DNA from: Bacteroidales bacterium | Lineage (GTDB): Bacteria; Bacteroidota; Bacteroidia; Bacteroidales; F082 | Length of the DNA stretch: 64,000 nucleotides | Direction of reading: 5' to 3' | NCBI GenBank assembly: GCA_028704385.1 | Contig: JAQVLA010000009.1 | Location: 1-64,000, forward strand | Shown: positions 35,946-46,603 of the stretch, in pieces | How positions within the stretch are numbered: position 1 is the stretch's first letter | How the letters are laid out: the number at the start of each line of letters is the position of its first letter | Made by a program: the position numbers and the translations under genes | The notes under the pieces: model-generated | What the model was told of the DNA's origin: nothing | The model's database searches: none | The model's input: the letters and a program-made list of their open reading frames with translations, nothing else

Positions 35946-38069
35946 CTAAAGCTGCTTTGATTTTGGAGAAGGAATTTGCTCATGATGCTCCTGATCATCT
36001 GGCGGCTTTATTTGATTTTCAGTTTCTGGTGTATTCCCGGTTTCGCCTGTATCGGAGCTTGAATCTGAATCGTCTGTAGGTATTTCAATCTCTTCTTTGG
36101 CTTTGTTCTCTGAGGTTACTTTTTTGGGCAATGGAATTTCTTCTTTTATCCAGGGGCGTTTCCCGAAGATATTTTCCAGATCTTCGCCAAAGATCACTTC
36201 TTTTTCGAGCAGCTTCTCAGCCAGTTTGGTAAGTCCTTCCTTATGCTCGCTCAGTAAGTTCAAAGCTCTTTGATAGGCCTTTTCAACCATATCACTAATC
36301 TCGCTGTCGATTACCTCATTGGTTTTTTCGCTGAAGGGCTTGTTGAAAGCATATTCCTGCTGGCCGGTGGAGTCGTAAAAACTAACATTACCAATTTTTT
36401 CGCTCAAGCCGTAGTAAGTCACCATTGCGTAGGCTTGTTTGGTCACTTTTTCCAGATCGCTCAGTGCACCGGTCGATATCTGGCCAAAAATTACTTTTTC
36501 GGCTGCTCTGCCGCCAAGTGCAGCCGTCATTTCATCAAACATCTGATTGAAAGTAGTTATCTGCCTTTCTTCCGGAAGGTACCATGCTGCACCCAATGAT
36601 TTTCCTCGGGGAACAATAGTTACTTTTACCAATGGATGTGCGTGTTCGAGCAGCCAGCTCACTGAGGCATGTCCGGCCTCATGAAATGCAACCACCTTTT
36701 TTTCTGAAGGTGAAATGATTTTGTTTTTCTTTTCCAAGCCACCAATGATGCGATCAATAGCGTCCATGAAGTCCTGCTTGTTGATCGATTCCCTGTTGCG
36801 TCGCGCGGCTATCAGAGCTGCCTCATTGCACACATTGGCAATATCGGCACCTGAAAATCCTGGCGTTTGTTTGGCCAGGAAATCCTTGTCAACATTGGGA
36901 TCAAGTTTTAGCGGGCGCATATGTACTTCGAAAATTTCTTTACGTCCTTCCAGGTCGGGCAGTTCAACATAAATCTGGCGATCGAAACGGCCGGCACGCA
37001 TCAGTGCTCTGTCGAGTATATCTGCCCTGTTGGTTGCAGCCAGAACGATCACGCCCGAGTTGGTTCCAAAGCCATCCATTTCGGTAAGTAGTTGATTTAA
37101 GGTGTTCTCACGCTCGTCATTGGCTCCGGTGGCCGGATTTTTTCCTCTGGCACGTCCGATAGCATCTATTTCATCGATAAAGATGATGCAGGGTGATTTT
37201 TCTTTGGCCTGTTTAAAAAGATCGCGAACACGGGAAGCACCAACGCCAACAAACATTTCAACAAAATCTGATCCTGAGATGCTGTAAAAAGGGACATGTG
37301 CTTCGCCGGCTACTGATTTAGCGAGAAGAGTCTTACCGGTACCGGGAGGGCCAACAAGGAGTACACCTTTTGGGATTTTGCCTCCGAGCTTTGTATATTT
37401 CTCAGGTGTGCGCAGGAAATCAACAATTTCCATGATCTCCACCTTGGCTTCTTCCAGGCCTGCAACATCTTTAAAAGTTACGTTAACGTTGGTATTCTTG
37501 TCAAAAAGTTGTGCCTTGGATTTGCCAATATTAAAAATTTGGCCTCCTGCTCCACCACCGCCACGGCTCATCATGCGCATTATGAAAAACCATACACCAA
37601 TAAGCAAAATGATTGGAAATATCCAGCCCAGGATTTCACCACTCCAGTTACGGCGTGTCACATTATTTATATACACCGGGTTTCCCTGGTTTTCCTGTGC
37701 TGCCATGATGTCTTTTTCGAATCCTTCGATGGAGCCAATACGATAAACATAGTCAGGTGAGGCACCTCCAAGACTTTCCGAAACGCTTTTGCTCTCCTTA
37801 TCCGGAAAATATTTTTTTCGGGCATCAGTGGTGAGGTATATTTCAGCAATCTCGCGATTTACCAGGTCGATTTTTTCAACCTCCTGCTCCTGAAGCATTT
37901 GTAGTAATTCACCTTTATTAAGGTCTGTTGCGCCTGAGTCCCAGTTAATAAGCTGCAGGCCGACAAAAACAATTGCTAATAAACCGTAAATCCAATAAAA
38001 ATTGAATTTTGGTTTATTCTCTCCAGGTTTTGGAGCTTTGTTTTTGTTTTCGTTTTGTGTTTCTTTCAT
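35946..38069 (-). CDS. ftsH: ATP-dependent zinc metalloprotease FtsH (707 aa)
   Basis: FtsH degrades damaged or unneeded membrane proteins. It has two membrane helices (residues 25-42 and 145-163) around a periplasmic domain, then a AAA module with Walker A GPPGTGKT (240-247), Walker B IIFIDE and second region of homology, then the HEAGH zinc site (463-467). The C-terminal 80 residues are acidic and Pro/Ser-rich ([20 protein letters not shown]), longer than in E. coli FtsH (644 aa). It lies 23 bases after rsfS and before the LUD gene, all on one transcript. Confidence 0.96.
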   Translation of the reverse strand: MKETQNENKNKAPKPGENKPKFNFYWIYGLLAIVFVGLQLINWDSGATDLNKGELLQMLQEQEVEKIDLVNREIAEIYLTTDARKKYFPDKESKSVSESLGGASPDYVYRIGSIEGFEKDIMAAQENQGNPVYINNVTRRNWSGEILGWIFPIILLIGVWFFIMRMMSRGGGGAGGQIFNIGKSKAQLFDKNTNVNVTFKDVAGLEEAKVEIMEIVDFLRTPEKYTKLGGKIPKGVLLVGPPGTGKTLLAKSVAGEAHVPFYSISGSDFVEMFVGVGASRVRDLFKQAKEKSPCIIFIDEIDAIGRARGKNPATGANDERENTLNQLLTEMDGFGTNSGVIVLAATNRADILDRALMRAGRFDRQIYVELPDLEGRKEIFEVHMRPLKLDPNVDKDFLAKQTPGFSGADIANVCNEAALIAARRNRESINKQDFMDAIDRIIGGLEKKNKIISPSEKKVVAFHEAGHASVSWLLEHAHPLVKVTIVPRGKSLGAAWYLPEERQITTFNQMFDEMTAALGGRAAEKVIFGQISTGALSDLEKVTKQAYAMVTYYGLSEKIGNVSFYDSTGQQEYAFNKPFSEKTNEVIDSEISDMVEKAYQRALNLLSEHKEGLTKLAEKLLEKEVIFGEDLENIFGKRPWIKEEIPLPKKVTSENKAKEEIEIPTDDSDSSSDTGETGNTPETENQIKPPDDQEHHEQIPSPKSKQL

Positions 38070-38092
38070 GTTTGTCTTCTGAAGTAAAAGTC

Positions 38093-38470
38093 TTAATCCT
38101 CATCGGTGTAGGTAGTAGCTTTAGCATCAGCCCAAAGTGATTCGAGCCGGTAGAAAGTACGCGTATTGTCGAGGAAAACGTGAACTACCACATCAACATA
38201 GTCTAACAAAATCCATTCCGAATTTTCGAAACCTTCTTTATTATAGGCAATAGCTCCACATTCTTTCTTTACATTTTCCAGAATTTTTTCTGCAATAGCA
38301 TCTACCTGTGTGTGCGAGCTGCCATGACATATCAAGAAATAATCTGTGACTGCACTTCCAATTTTTTTTAAATCCAGGGCTACGATGTCTTTCCCTTTGC
38401 CTTCCTGCATGGTCTTTACAGCCACTTTAAGGATGTTTTCGGCATTATCTGACTGATGTCTGATTCTCAT
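38093..38470 (-). CDS. rsfS: Ribosomal silencing factor (125 aa)
   Basis: RsfS binds ribosomal protein L14 and stops subunit joining in stationary phase. The family signatures SAVTDYFLICHGSSHTQVDA and EGFENSEWILLDYVDVVVHV are present, and the length is typical. It starts the minus-strand rsfS-ftsH-LUD-cdsA-psd operon and diverges from birA. Its -7 box is at 38496-38503. Confidence 0.94.
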   Translation of the reverse strand: MRIRHQSDNAENILKVAVKTMQEGKGKDIVALDLKKIGSAVTDYFLICHGSSHTQVDAIAEKILENVKKECGAIAYNKEGFENSEWILLDYVDVVVHVFLDNTRTFYRLESLWADAKATTYTDED

Positions 38471-38495
38471 GAACGGATCAATTTTAAATAAACAA

Positions 38496-38503
38496 CAAAA
38501 TTA
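38496..38503 (-). promoter_or_regulatory. Promoter -7 box of rsfS
   Basis: On the minus strand the box reads TAATTTTG, a match to TAnnTTTG, with the ATG 26 bases downstream at 38470. It opens the rsfS-ftsH operon. Confidence 0.5.
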
Positions 38504-38571
38504 GGCTTTTTTGGTTTAACTGCCTTCAGCCTTTTTGCAGCCATTGCAGAACGATTCTTAGAAAGAAAAGC

Positions 38572-38579
38572 TAATTTTG
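38572..38579 (+). promoter_or_regulatory. Promoter -7 box of birA
   Basis: TAATTTTG at 38572-38579 lies 18 bases before the birA ATG (38598). It is divergent from the rsfS box 69 bases away. Confidence 0.5.
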
Positions 38580-38597
38580 CCTAAATACTGAGCTGAA

Positions 38598-39374
38598 ATG
38601 AGGCAAGTGATTTTTCAAAACTTCCGGCTGCTGTTTACTGAGGAAATTGATTCGACCAATCAATGGATGCTAAACAGGATAAAAGCAGGCGAATCGATTT
38701 CAAATTTGGTGCTATGTGCTGATTATCAAACTTCAGGAAAGGGCTTGGGCGAGAATCACTGGCACAGCGAAAAGGGGAAAAACCTCCTGTTTAGTCTTGG
38801 GTTGGATGCCGGATTTATAGCAGCCTCAGCACAGTTTTTAATCACCCAGATCATTGCTTTGGCTGTTGTTGACGAATTGTCAGCACTTACCAGGGAGAAA
38901 GATTTTAGGATTAAGTGGCCAAACGACATTTTTTTTCAGGAGAAGAAGCTGGGTGGTGTCCTGATTTCAAACACTATCCGTAACGGACAATTGGATGAAT
39001 CGGTGATAGGTATTGGGTTGAATGTGAATCAAATGACTTTTCCGGATTGGATTCCACGTCCTGTTTCGTTGCGTCAGATAGTTGATAGGGAGTTTGATCT
39101 GCAGGAAATTTTAAAAGGAATTTTGAGGCGTTTTAGCCATAGGGTTGATCAAGCAAAATCAATGGAAGGTTTAGGCATAATCAACAACGAGTATCATCAA
39201 AAGTTGTTCAGGATAGGAGAGTGGCATTTGTATGATATCAATAAGAAAATAGCAGAACTAAGGATAATTGGCATTGGTGAATACGGCATGCTTGTGATGG
39301 AAACCCGTGAGGGCAAAACCATCCATTGTGATTATAAAACGGTACGATTTTTATTTGACGATGAGTTGTGTTAA
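38598..39374 (+). CDS. birA: Biotin-[acetyl-CoA carboxylase] ligase (258 aa)
   Basis: The enzyme attaches biotin to carboxylase carrier proteins. The ligase domain has the biotinyl-AMP loop SGKGLGENHW (family form GRGQRGNxW), the substrate KWPNDIFFQEKKLGGVLI strand and a short C-terminal SH3-like domain. There is no N-terminal helix-turn-helix, so it is a pure ligase (class I), not a repressor. The stop codon overlaps the stop of the convergent SRPBCC gene by four bases. Confidence 0.93.
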   Translation: MRQVIFQNFRLLFTEEIDSTNQWMLNRIKAGESISNLVLCADYQTSGKGLGENHWHSEKGKNLLFSLGLDAGFIAASAQFLITQIIALAVVDELSALTREKDFRIKWPNDIFFQEKKLGGVLISNTIRNGQLDESVIGIGLNVNQMTFPDWIPRPVSLRQIVDREFDLQEILKGILRRFSHRVDQAKSMEGLGIINNEYHQKLFRIGEWHLYDINKKIAELRIIGIGEYGMLVMETREGKTIHCDYKTVRFLFDDELC

Positions 39375-39766
39375 AAATTTTGAGCAGACAGTTTGTCAGC
39401 CATGATCTCAACCAGGTTTTGTAAAGGACGTTTTGCCATCATGGCAAGCATTGGGTTTAGGTCTGCCAGAAGTTGCAACTTGGCTTGTGTGATGCCTTCC
39501 GACTCTCTGAGATGTGCCATCAACTCAAATTCAAATGGACTTTTTCCATCCGGAATAAGCCGGATCAGCTTTCGCTCAATGGATTGGTCAACCTTTAAAC
39601 TCAGGCTTGTCATTCCTTTTATCGTAAAGGAGCACTTCTGTGCATCAGCAGTGTAATCAATGATTTGCTCGGGCATCAGCTTTTCAAGGTTGCGCAGATC
39701 ATTCAAAAACGCATACACCTGATTGGTCGTTGCGTTAATGTTTTGCCATTTACTCTCAAAATCCAT
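39371..39766 (-). CDS. SRPBCC/START-like small protein (131 aa)
   Basis: The protein has the SRPBCC pattern: VYAFLNDLRNLEKLMPEQI at the N terminus, a central SFTIKGMTSL strand and a long C-terminal helix (QLLADLNPMLAMMAKRPLQN). Such proteins hold small hydrophobic ligands. No signal peptide is present. It lies 12 bases downstream of pyrE on the same strand, so the pair is probably co-transcribed. Its function is not known. Confidence 0.8.
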   Translation of the reverse strand: MDFESKWQNINATTNQVYAFLNDLRNLEKLMPEQIIDYTADAQKCSFTIKGMTSLSLKVDQSIERKLIRLIPDGKSPFEFELMAHLRESEGITQAKLQLLADLNPMLAMMAKRPLQNLVEIMADKLSAQNF

Positions 39767-39778
39767 CTTACTAAAGAT

Positions 39779-40426
39779 TTATTGTTGGTTACTCCAGGCT
39801 TCAGGATTAAGACGCCATTGAATAAGCGATTGAAGGTCTTTATCAGTGATATAATTTTCTTCGCTGGCTTTACGGATCAGGCTCTCGTAATCAGTTAAAG
39901 TTGTCAGCTCACATTTTGCAGCCTTAAAGTTTTCTTCGGATAGCTGCAATCCATAAGTGAAAATTGCCATCATACCTTTAACTTCAACACCTTTCTGACG
40001 CACGGCTTCAACAGCTCTGAGGCTGCTGCCACCAGTCGAAACAAGATCCTCGATCACCACCGCTGATTGTCCTTTTTCAACAATGCCTTCCACCTGATTA
40101 TTCAATCCGTGTGATTTTTTTTCGGAACGCACATAAGCAAAAGGAAGTCCGAGTTCCTGAGCCACCAGAGCTCCTTGTGCAATACCACCTGTAGCCACAC
40201 CTACAATAACATCCGGTTTGTCATATTTTTCGAGTATGGCCTGTACAAATTGCTGCCTGATGTGTGTTCTTATTTTTGGGTAGGATAGGGTGATTCGGTT
40301 ATCGCAATAAATTGGGCTTTTTAACCCTGATGCCCAGATAAATGGCTTTGACGGACTTAATTTTACCGCTTTGATCTGGAGCAGAAAACCAGCTAATATG
40401 GTTGCTTCATCTTCTTTAAAATTCAT
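39779..40426 (-). CDS. pyrE: Orotate phosphoribosyltransferase (215 aa)
   Basis: PyrE forms OMP from orotate and PRPP. The PRPP-binding motif is VVIEDLVSTGGSS and the family segments FIWASGLKSPIYCDNR and VGVATGGIAQGALVAQ are intact. Length is normal. It is divergent from the Nudix gene and followed by the SRPBCC gene. No other pyr gene is next to it. Confidence 0.95.
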   Translation of the reverse strand: MNFKEDEATILAGFLLQIKAVKLSPSKPFIWASGLKSPIYCDNRITLSYPKIRTHIRQQFVQAILEKYDKPDVIVGVATGGIAQGALVAQELGLPFAYVRSEKKSHGLNNQVEGIVEKGQSAVVIEDLVSTGGSSLRAVEAVRQKGVEVKGMMAIFTYGLQLSEENFKAAKCELTTLTDYESLIRKASEENYITDKDLQSLIQWRLNPEAWSNQQ

Positions 40427-40489
40427 AAAAACAGTTTAATTTATACGCCTGAATGCATTTATTTTGGGCAAGATACGGGTTATTAACTT

Positions 40490-40497
40490 TAACTTTG
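40490..40497 (+). promoter_or_regulatory. Promoter -7 box of the Nudix gene
   Basis: TAACTTTG fits TAnnTTTG. It lies 45 bases before the ATG at 40542. A TTTG at 40463-40466 is 23 bases upstream, longer than the ideal spacer. Confidence 0.4.
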
Positions 40498-40541
40498 GGG
40501 GTAAAGTAAATATTGTAATTATCTGAAAATAATTGCTGCAA

Positions 40542-41159
40542 ATGTATAAAGTTTTTCATGAAAACAGATGTCTTGTTTTATTTCAAACGATATTTGATAA
40601 TATTGATCCGATAACAATAAAACAGGGAGTAGAATGGAATCATATTTTACACCGGATTAATCAATGGCTGGAAGAAGATAATGGGACTAAAGATCATATC
40701 ATCAACACCTTTAGTATTGACCCAATGGAATTATTCCATGCTGTTTTTGAAGTTAAGGATGCAGCAGGAGGGCTTTTGTTTCACGATAATTCGTTGGTTA
40801 TCATTGAGCGCAACGGTATTCCGGATCTTCCTAAAGGGCATCTTGAAAAAGGGGAAAACGAAATTGTGGCTGCGCTGCGTGAAGTGGAAGAAGAAACTGG
40901 TTTGCATGGAATTATCTTACGCAATAAAGCAGCAGAAAGCCTGCATTGTTATCAGTTGGAAAAACGTTGGATTTTGAAAAGAACCGCCTGGTTTGGAATG
41001 TCGCTGAATGGCGATTTTGAGCCAAAACCACAAAAGGAGGAAGGAATTACAGCAGTCAGTTTGATTAAAAAGCCACAGTTGGATGAATTTTTGAGCAATA
41101 CCTATCGTTCAATAAGTGAAACATTAGGGACTTATATCAAGGCAGAGATAAAAGGATAA
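40542..41159 (+). CDS. Nudix hydrolase (205 aa)
   Basis: The Nudix box is a full match: G-HLEKG-E-NEIVAAL-REVEEETGL (GX5EX7REUXEEXGU). About 75 residues of an N-terminal non-Nudix part precede it. Nudix enzymes cut nucleoside diphosphates linked to X; the substrate cannot be told. The frame is open up to a TTG at 40533, but the ATG at 40542 is preferred. It is followed at 61 bases by coaD. Confidence 0.88.
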   Translation: MYKVFHENRCLVLFQTIFDNIDPITIKQGVEWNHILHRINQWLEEDNGTKDHIINTFSIDPMELFHAVFEVKDAAGGLLFHDNSLVIIERNGIPDLPKGHLEKGENEIVAALREVEEETGLHGIILRNKAAESLHCYQLEKRWILKRTAWFGMSLNGDFEPKPQKEEGITAVSLIKKPQLDEFLSNTYRSISETLGTYIKAEIKG

Positions 41160-41220
41160 ATTGTATAAGTGATCATGAAAATGTTTTTGTTGTAGTTTAG
41201 CTTATTCAAAACCCAGAAGC

Positions 41221-41685
41221 ATGAAGAAAATTGCTGTTTTTCCGGGATCGTTTGATCCACTTACACTTGGACACGAATCCTTGGTGTTGAGAGCTTTGCC
41301 TTTGTTTGATGAAATCATCATCGCCATAGGCATCAATGCACTAAAATCCTATTATTTCCCTTTGGAGAAACGAAAAGCCTGGATTGAAAAAGTGTTTCAG
41401 GATTATCCGACAATCAGCGTCACAACCTACACAGGACTTACAGTAGATTTCTGCCGCAAACTGAACGCTCATTATATATTGCGTGGTTTACGCACGTCCG
41501 CCGATTTTGAATTTGAACGCAGCATCGGGCAGGTAAACAAAAAATTATTTCCTGAGATTGAAACAGTTTTTCTGCTCACCACACCTGAATTGACGGCCGT
41601 TACCTCAAGCGTTATACGCGATGTGGTACGTAATAATGGCGATGCTTCTCAATTTGTACCTGACGGGGTGGATCTGACAATATAG
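41221..41685 (+). CDS. coaD: Phosphopantetheine adenylyltransferase (154 aa)
   Basis: CoaD makes dephospho-CoA from phosphopantetheine and ATP. The nucleotidyltransferase start GSFDPLTLGHESLV has the T/H-x-G-H motif, ILRGLRTSADFEFE binds substrate, and the C-terminal TSSVIRDV is the ISSTxVR-type motif. Length is typical. The next gene follows 37 bases later. Confidence 0.95.
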   Translation: MKKIAVFPGSFDPLTLGHESLVLRALPLFDEIIIAIGINALKSYYFPLEKRKAWIEKVFQDYPTISVTTYTGLTVDFCRKLNAHYILRGLRTSADFEFERSIGQVNKKLFPEIETVFLLTTPELTAVTSSVIRDVVRNNGDASQFVPDGVDLTI

Positions 41686-41710
41686 TGATCGTCCAATCGT
41701 TTGAGTTGCC

Positions 41711-41716
41711 AGGAGG
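41711..41716 (+). promoter_or_regulatory. Shine-Dalgarno sequence before the TlpA-like gene
   Basis: AGGAGG lies 6 bases ahead of the ATG at 41723. Perfect Shine-Dalgarno sites are rare in Bacteroidota, which makes this the only clear one in the window. Confidence 0.6.
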
Positions 41717-41722
41717 CAAAAA

Positions 41723-43099
41723 ATGTTGAATAGAATTTTATTGTTTTTAGTTTTGGTGCTGGTCATTGATCTTCAGGCGCAACAGCTTGAAATCATTGGG
41801 CAATGTAATCAGCCGGGTGCATTGATACGCCTGATAGAATATAAGGATTTGCTTAATTTTCACGGTGAGACAGTTTTTGAATCACATGCCGATGAGAGGG
41901 GTAAATTTAACATACAATATGATGCTACTCAGGTTGGAGTGTACGAGCTGGCCATTGATCTGGAAAAGCTAGTGTTAGTGTTGAAACCAGGCGCATCTTA
42001 TGATTTCACAATCCAGATTGACCACAATCAACAGCGTAATTCTTATTTTGATAAATCGCCACCAGCTTTAATTGTTAACAAAGCTGAGGATGGAGGTCTG
42101 CAAATGCAGTTGGAAAACATTGACCGATTGGTTAATAATTTTGCACTGGATCACTTCAGGGAATTATATCAGCTCAGAAGGTACTATTTGCTTGATACGC
42201 TGAATCAACAACTCCAGAAAGCCCTTGCCTCATATGCTTCTGAGTATGCGGAAGTATATGCCCGATATAAGTATGCTGCCCTCGAAATGACAGTGAGGCG
42301 AAACGGTGGCAGCCAGATAATTAGTGATTTTTTTGTGGGCAAACCAATCCATTATCAGGCAGAACCCTACATGGGATTGTTTGTAGAAATTTTTAAGGAT
42401 TATTTATTGCACAACCGATCGATCACAACAACTGAATTACTGGCAATGCCGCCCGATGATTATAGCTCCTGGCGCAGACTTTTGCGCAATGATACATTAT
42501 TAAGCAGGGATAGCGAACTGGCTGATCTGATTATTATTCAGTCGCTTAAGGATTTTTATTTCAATCCGAGATTTGATCGGTTGGCTGTGCGCAATTACTT
42601 GGAAGTGCTCTCAGATAAAGCATTCAATCAGACCTTGCAAAGTATCGCCTCAAATACCCTTTTTGAGTTTGATAGATTGGCAAGTGGTTCAAGAGCACCT
42701 GATTTCCAGTTGCAGAATGCTTCAGGTATTAAGAGGAAATTATCGGATTATGTTGGTTCAACAGTGATGCTGGTATTTGTTGATGAGGGCTGTCCGGTAT
42801 GTGAGATGTTGTTTCAGAAACTTGAAGAAATTCAGGAAGACTTCGAAAAGCAATTTCAGGTTGTGGTGCTTGCCAAGGAAGAAAACGCATATTATTCCGA
42901 TTACCTCAGAGGATCAGGTTACCAGTGGGAGGTGCTTTTGGTTAGCCGCGACAAAATCCTGTTGCTGGAAGATTATAACATCAGAACATTTCCAGAATTA
43001 GTGCTTATTGATCTAAACGGAAATATTGGCATGGCACCGCTTCCGACCGAAGAGGCCCCAATGAAATTTCATCTTAACCGATTACTCCGCAACTACTGA
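41723..43099 (+). CDS. TlpA/ResA-like periplasmic thioredoxin with N-terminal domain (458 aa)
   Basis: The signal peptide (cleavage near LQAQ) is followed by a beta-rich DUF4369-like domain (residues 20-120) and a helical middle part. The C-terminal 150 residues are thioredoxin-like, with DFQLQNASGIKRKLSDYVGS and the redox motif CPVC (residues about 356-359) within DEGCPVCEMLFQKL. The cis-Pro strand is FPELVLIDLNGN. Bacteroidota proteins of this layout are thiol-disulfide oxidoreductases with unknown substrates. It is preceded by a rare Shine-Dalgarno. Confidence 0.85.
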   Translation: MLNRILLFLVLVLVIDLQAQQLEIIGQCNQPGALIRLIEYKDLLNFHGETVFESHADERGKFNIQYDATQVGVYELAIDLEKLVLVLKPGASYDFTIQIDHNQQRNSYFDKSPPALIVNKAEDGGLQMQLENIDRLVNNFALDHFRELYQLRRYYLLDTLNQQLQKALASYASEYAEVYARYKYAALEMTVRRNGGSQIISDFFVGKPIHYQAEPYMGLFVEIFKDYLLHNRSITTTELLAMPPDDYSSWRRLLRNDTLLSRDSELADLIIIQSLKDFYFNPRFDRLAVRNYLEVLSDKAFNQTLQSIASNTLFEFDRLASGSRAPDFQLQNASGIKRKLSDYVGSTVMLVFVDEGCPVCEMLFQKLEEIQEDFEKQFQVVVLAKEENAYYSDYLRGSGYQWEVLLVSRDKILLLEDYNIRTFPELVLIDLNGNIGMAPLPTEEAPMKFHLNRLLRNY

Positions 43100-43155
43100 A
43101 AAATTGAAAACAGAACAATTCAGTCAATAATACGGCAATATTAATTTAAACACTT

Positions 43156-43163
43156 TAACTTTG
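43156..43163 (+). promoter_or_regulatory. secA promoter -7 box
   Basis: TAACTTTG fits the -7 consensus and lies 81 bases ahead of the secA ATG. No clear -33 TTTG was found. Confidence 0.4.
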
Positions 43164-43244
43164 CCAATTGAACACTTTTCAGCGCAATGGAATGATAGTT
43201 GCTGATGGGTACGAAATGCAAATTAGATACAACCTGAAAATCCT

Positions 43245-46200
43245 ATGTTTGGTTTAATAAAAAAAATGTTAGGCGATAAATCAACCCGCGATTTAAAAGC
43301 CATCAACCCTCTACTTGACAAAACTTTAGCAGCCTACGAAAACATAAAGCAGCTTGATAATGACGCTTTAAGAGCCAAAACAACAGCGTTTAAAAGTATC
43401 ATTCAAGAAGCTGTTTCTGCTGAATCAAAGGAAATCGAAAGCCTTCATCTTCAGATTGATACAAATCCGGATATGTCTTCAGCTGAAAAGGAAAAAATTT
43501 ATGAGCAAATAGATAAACTCGAAAAAATTCAATATGAAAAGACAGAAGCGGTACTGACAGAAATTTTGCCGGATGCCTTTTCGGTGATGAAAGAAACCGC
43601 GCGTCGCTTCAAAGAGAACGAGATTGTTGAAGTTACGGCCAGTGAAATGGATCGCGAACTGGCTTCCAAATATGCTCATATCGAAATAAAAGGTGATAAG
43701 GCTTTGTATCGCAACAGCTGGGTTGCGGGCGGCAATACAATCACCTGGGACATGGTGCATTACGATGTTCAGCTTATTGGAGGTATAGTGCTCCATCAGG
43801 GGAAAATTGCCGAGATGGCCACTGGTGAAGGTAAAACTCTTGTGGCTACTTTGCCTGTATACCTGAATGCGCTGGCCGGAAAGGGTGTGCATCTGGTCAC
43901 AGTGAACGATTACCTGGCCAAACGTGACTCCGAATGGATGGGAGCTCTCTATGAGTTTCTTGGATTGACTGTAGATTGTATTGACAAGCACGAACCTAAT
44001 TCAGTTTCCCGTCGTAAGGCCTACCTGGCGGATATCACTTATGGTACAAACAATGAGTTTGGCTTCGACTACCTGCGCGACAATATGACAGGTAATCCGG
44101 ACGAATTAGTGCAGCGCAAGCATCATTATACCATTGTGGATGAGGTGGATTCAGTTTTGATCGATGATGCCCGAACACCTTTGATCATTAGTGGTCCCAC
44201 ACCCAGAGGTGAACATCAGGAATTTGATGCCCTGAAACCGGACGTGGTAAAACTCTTTAATGCTCAAAAAGCACTGGTGAGCAGTATTTTGGCCGAAGCA
44301 AAAAAAATCCTGCAATCAGGTGCTAAAGATGCCGACACCAAAAAAGGTGGTGATTTGCTTTTCAGGGCTTATCGGGGTTTGCCAAAAAACCATGCCCTGA
44401 TAAAGTTTTTAAGCGAGGAAGGCATGCGCTCACTTATGCAAAAAACAGAAAGTTTTTATCTGCAGGAGCAGGCCAAAAACATGCACCTCATTGATGATGA
44501 GTTATTCTTTGTGATTGATGAAAAGCATAATTCTGTAGATCTTACCGAAAAAGGTATTGATCTGCTCACGGCTTCCTACAACGATCCGGAATTCTTTATA
44601 CTGCCTGATATTGGTGCTACCATTGCAGATCTGCAAAAACTTCAGCTGAAGGAAGATGAATTGCTGGAACGTAAAGGCGAGATGATCCGAAATTTCACCC
44701 TCAAATCGGAACGTTTGCATACGGTGCATCAACTTCTGAAAGCCTACACCCTTTTTGAGAAGGATGTGGAATATGTGATCATGGATAACAAAGTGAAGAT
44801 CGTTGATGAGCAAACCGGTCGTATTATGGAAGGCCGCCGTTATTCAGATGGCTTGCATCAGGCAATTGAAGCCAAGGAAAACGTAAAGATTGAAGCCGCC
44901 ACACAAACTTACGCTACCATAACGCTTCAGAATTATTTCAGGATGTACAGCAAGCTGGCAGGGATGACCGGTACTGCCGAAACGGAGGCAGGAGAGCTTT
45001 GGGACATCTACAAGCTTGATGTAGTGGTGATTCCGACCAATAAACCCATTGCCCGCGATGATCGCCAGGATCTTGTTTACAAAACCAAACGTGAGAAATT
45101 TAATGCAGTAATCGATGAGATAGAAAGTCTTGTAAAAGCCAGAAGACCTGTTTTGGTGGGTACTACCTCTGTTGAAACCTCTGAGCTTTTAGCACGTATG
45201 CTGCAACGAAAAGGCATTGCCCACAATGTGCTTAATGCCAAGCTTCATGCCAAAGAGGCACAGATCGTTAAAGAAGCCGGACAAGCAGGCACCGTGACCA
45301 TTGCAACGAATATGGCAGGTCGTGGTACCGATATCAAACTGGGACCAGGAGTGAAAGAAGCCGGAGGTCTGGCCATCATTGGCACTGAACGTCATGAATC
45401 GCGTCGCGTTGACAGGCAGCTTCGGGGAAGGGCCGGTCGTCAGGGAGATCCGGGCAGCTCGCAGTTTTTTGTTTCGCTCGAAGACGACCTCATGCGTATG
45501 TTTGGTTCTGGCAGGATTGCAGGACTAATGGACAGGCTGGGCCTTAAAGAAGGAGAAGTGATCCAGCATTCCATGATCACCAAATCTATTGAAAGAGCGC
45601 AGCGAAAAGTGGAAGAGAATAACTTCGGAATCCGTAAGCGTTTGCTCGAGTATGATGATGTGATGAATGCCCAGCGGGAGGTGATCTATAAAAAACGTCG
45701 TCATGCCCTGTTTGGCGAAAGACTCTCAGTTGACATCTCCAATATGATGTACGACCTTGTTGAACAGATTGTTGCGGATAATCAGGAAAGTCGTGATTTC
45801 GAAAATTTCAATTTGAACCTGATCTCTCAGCTGGGGATAGAATCCCCGGTGAATGAAGAACAATTTTATGCCTTAAAAGTAGAGGAGATAACCGCCCAGA
45901 TCTTTGAGTTGGCCGCAGTGCGCTATCGCGAAAAGAACAAGCGTATTGGCGAGAAAACGATGCCTGTTATCAAGGATGTATATGAACGACAGACCCAATA
46001 CGAAAATATTGCCATTCCGATTACGGATGGCAAAAAAGGGATGCAGGTTGTGGTAAACCTTAAAAAAGCAGTTGAAAATGGTCCGCGCGAAGTAAGCTTG
46101 TCAATAGAGAAAAGCATCACACTGGGACTGATTGACGATTCGTGGAAAGAACATCTGCGCGAGCTGGACGACCTGAAACAATCTGTTCAAAATGCTACTT

Positions 46201-46547
46201 ACGAGCAGAAAGATCCTTTGTTGATTTACAAATTTGAGTCGTTTGAGCTATTTAAAACAATGGTTCAGAAGATTAACCGTGAGGTAATTTCTTTTTTGAT
46301 GCGTGCTGATATTCCGGTGCAGGATGCTGGCAGTGTGAAAGAAGCCCGAAGGCCGCGTGGACTTGATCGCTCCCAAATGAAGGAAGAGCGAAACGACCTG
46401 TTATCGCAGGCACACAGCAGAACACAACAGCAGGAAGTAACACAGCCTATTGTAGCAGAAAAGAAGGTGGGTCGCAATGAACCCTGCCCCTGTGGAAGTG
46501 GCAAAAAATATAAAAATTGCCATGGAAGGGTTACTACCACCGTTTGA
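43245..46547 (+). CDS. secA: Preprotein translocase ATPase SecA (1100 aa)
   Basis: SecA drives protein export through SecYEG. Walker A is in the [14 protein letters not shown] segment (about 191-198), the DEAD-box equivalent is [19 protein letters not shown], and the second motor has GRGTDIKLG and the [13 protein letters not shown] segment. The C-terminal zinc motif [13 protein letters not shown] ends the protein. The 1100-residue length reflects Bacteroidota-specific insertions (for example residues 50-110 and 320-430). No adjacent sec gene is present; it is followed by a lipoprotein gene. Confidence 0.97.
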   Translation: MFGLIKKMLGDKSTRDLKAINPLLDKTLAAYENIKQLDNDALRAKTTAFKSIIQEAVSAESKEIESLHLQIDTNPDMSSAEKEKIYEQIDKLEKIQYEKTEAVLTEILPDAFSVMKETARRFKENEIVEVTASEMDRELASKYAHIEIKGDKALYRNSWVAGGNTITWDMVHYDVQLIGGIVLHQGKIAEMATGEGKTLVATLPVYLNALAGKGVHLVTVNDYLAKRDSEWMGALYEFLGLTVDCIDKHEPNSVSRRKAYLADITYGTNNEFGFDYLRDNMTGNPDELVQRKHHYTIVDEVDSVLIDDARTPLIISGPTPRGEHQEFDALKPDVVKLFNAQKALVSSILAEAKKILQSGAKDADTKKGGDLLFRAYRGLPKNHALIKFLSEEGMRSLMQKTESFYLQEQAKNMHLIDDELFFVIDEKHNSVDLTEKGIDLLTASYNDPEFFILPDIGATIADLQKLQLKEDELLERKGEMIRNFTLKSERLHTVHQLLKAYTLFEKDVEYVIMDNKVKIVDEQTGRIMEGRRYSDGLHQAIEAKENVKIEAATQTYATITLQNYFRMYSKLAGMTGTAETEAGELWDIYKLDVVVIPTNKPIARDDRQDLVYKTKREKFNAVIDEIESLVKARRPVLVGTTSVETSELLARMLQRKGIAHNVLNAKLHAKEAQIVKEAGQAGTVTIATNMAGRGTDIKLGPGVKEAGGLAIIGTERHESRRVDRQLRGRAGRQGDPGSSQFFVSLEDDLMRMFGSGRIAGLMDRLGLKEGEVIQHSMITKSIERAQRKVEENNFGIRKRLLEYDDVMNAQREVIYKKRRHALFGERLSVDISNMMYDLVEQIVADNQESRDFENFNLNLISQLGIESPVNEEQFYALKVEEITAQIFELAAVRYREKNKRIGEKTMPVIKDVYERQTQYENIAIPITDGKKGMQVVVNLKKAVENGPREVSLSIEKSITLGLIDDSWKEHLRELDDLKQSVQNATYEQKDPLLIYKFESFELFKTMVQKINREVISFLMRADIPVQDAGSVKEARRPRGLDRSQMKEERNDLLSQAHSRTQQQEVTQPIVAEKKVGRNEPCPCGSGKKYKNCHGRVTTTV

Positions 46548-46603
46548 TTGCTTATCTTTGTGACAGGTGGGTTTTTTTAAGTACACTATAAAATTCGATT
46601 CGG

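Noticed and set aside
43479-43991. 170-residue minus-strand frame inside secA
   Set aside because: Overlaps the nucleotide-binding domain of secA; antisense shadow.
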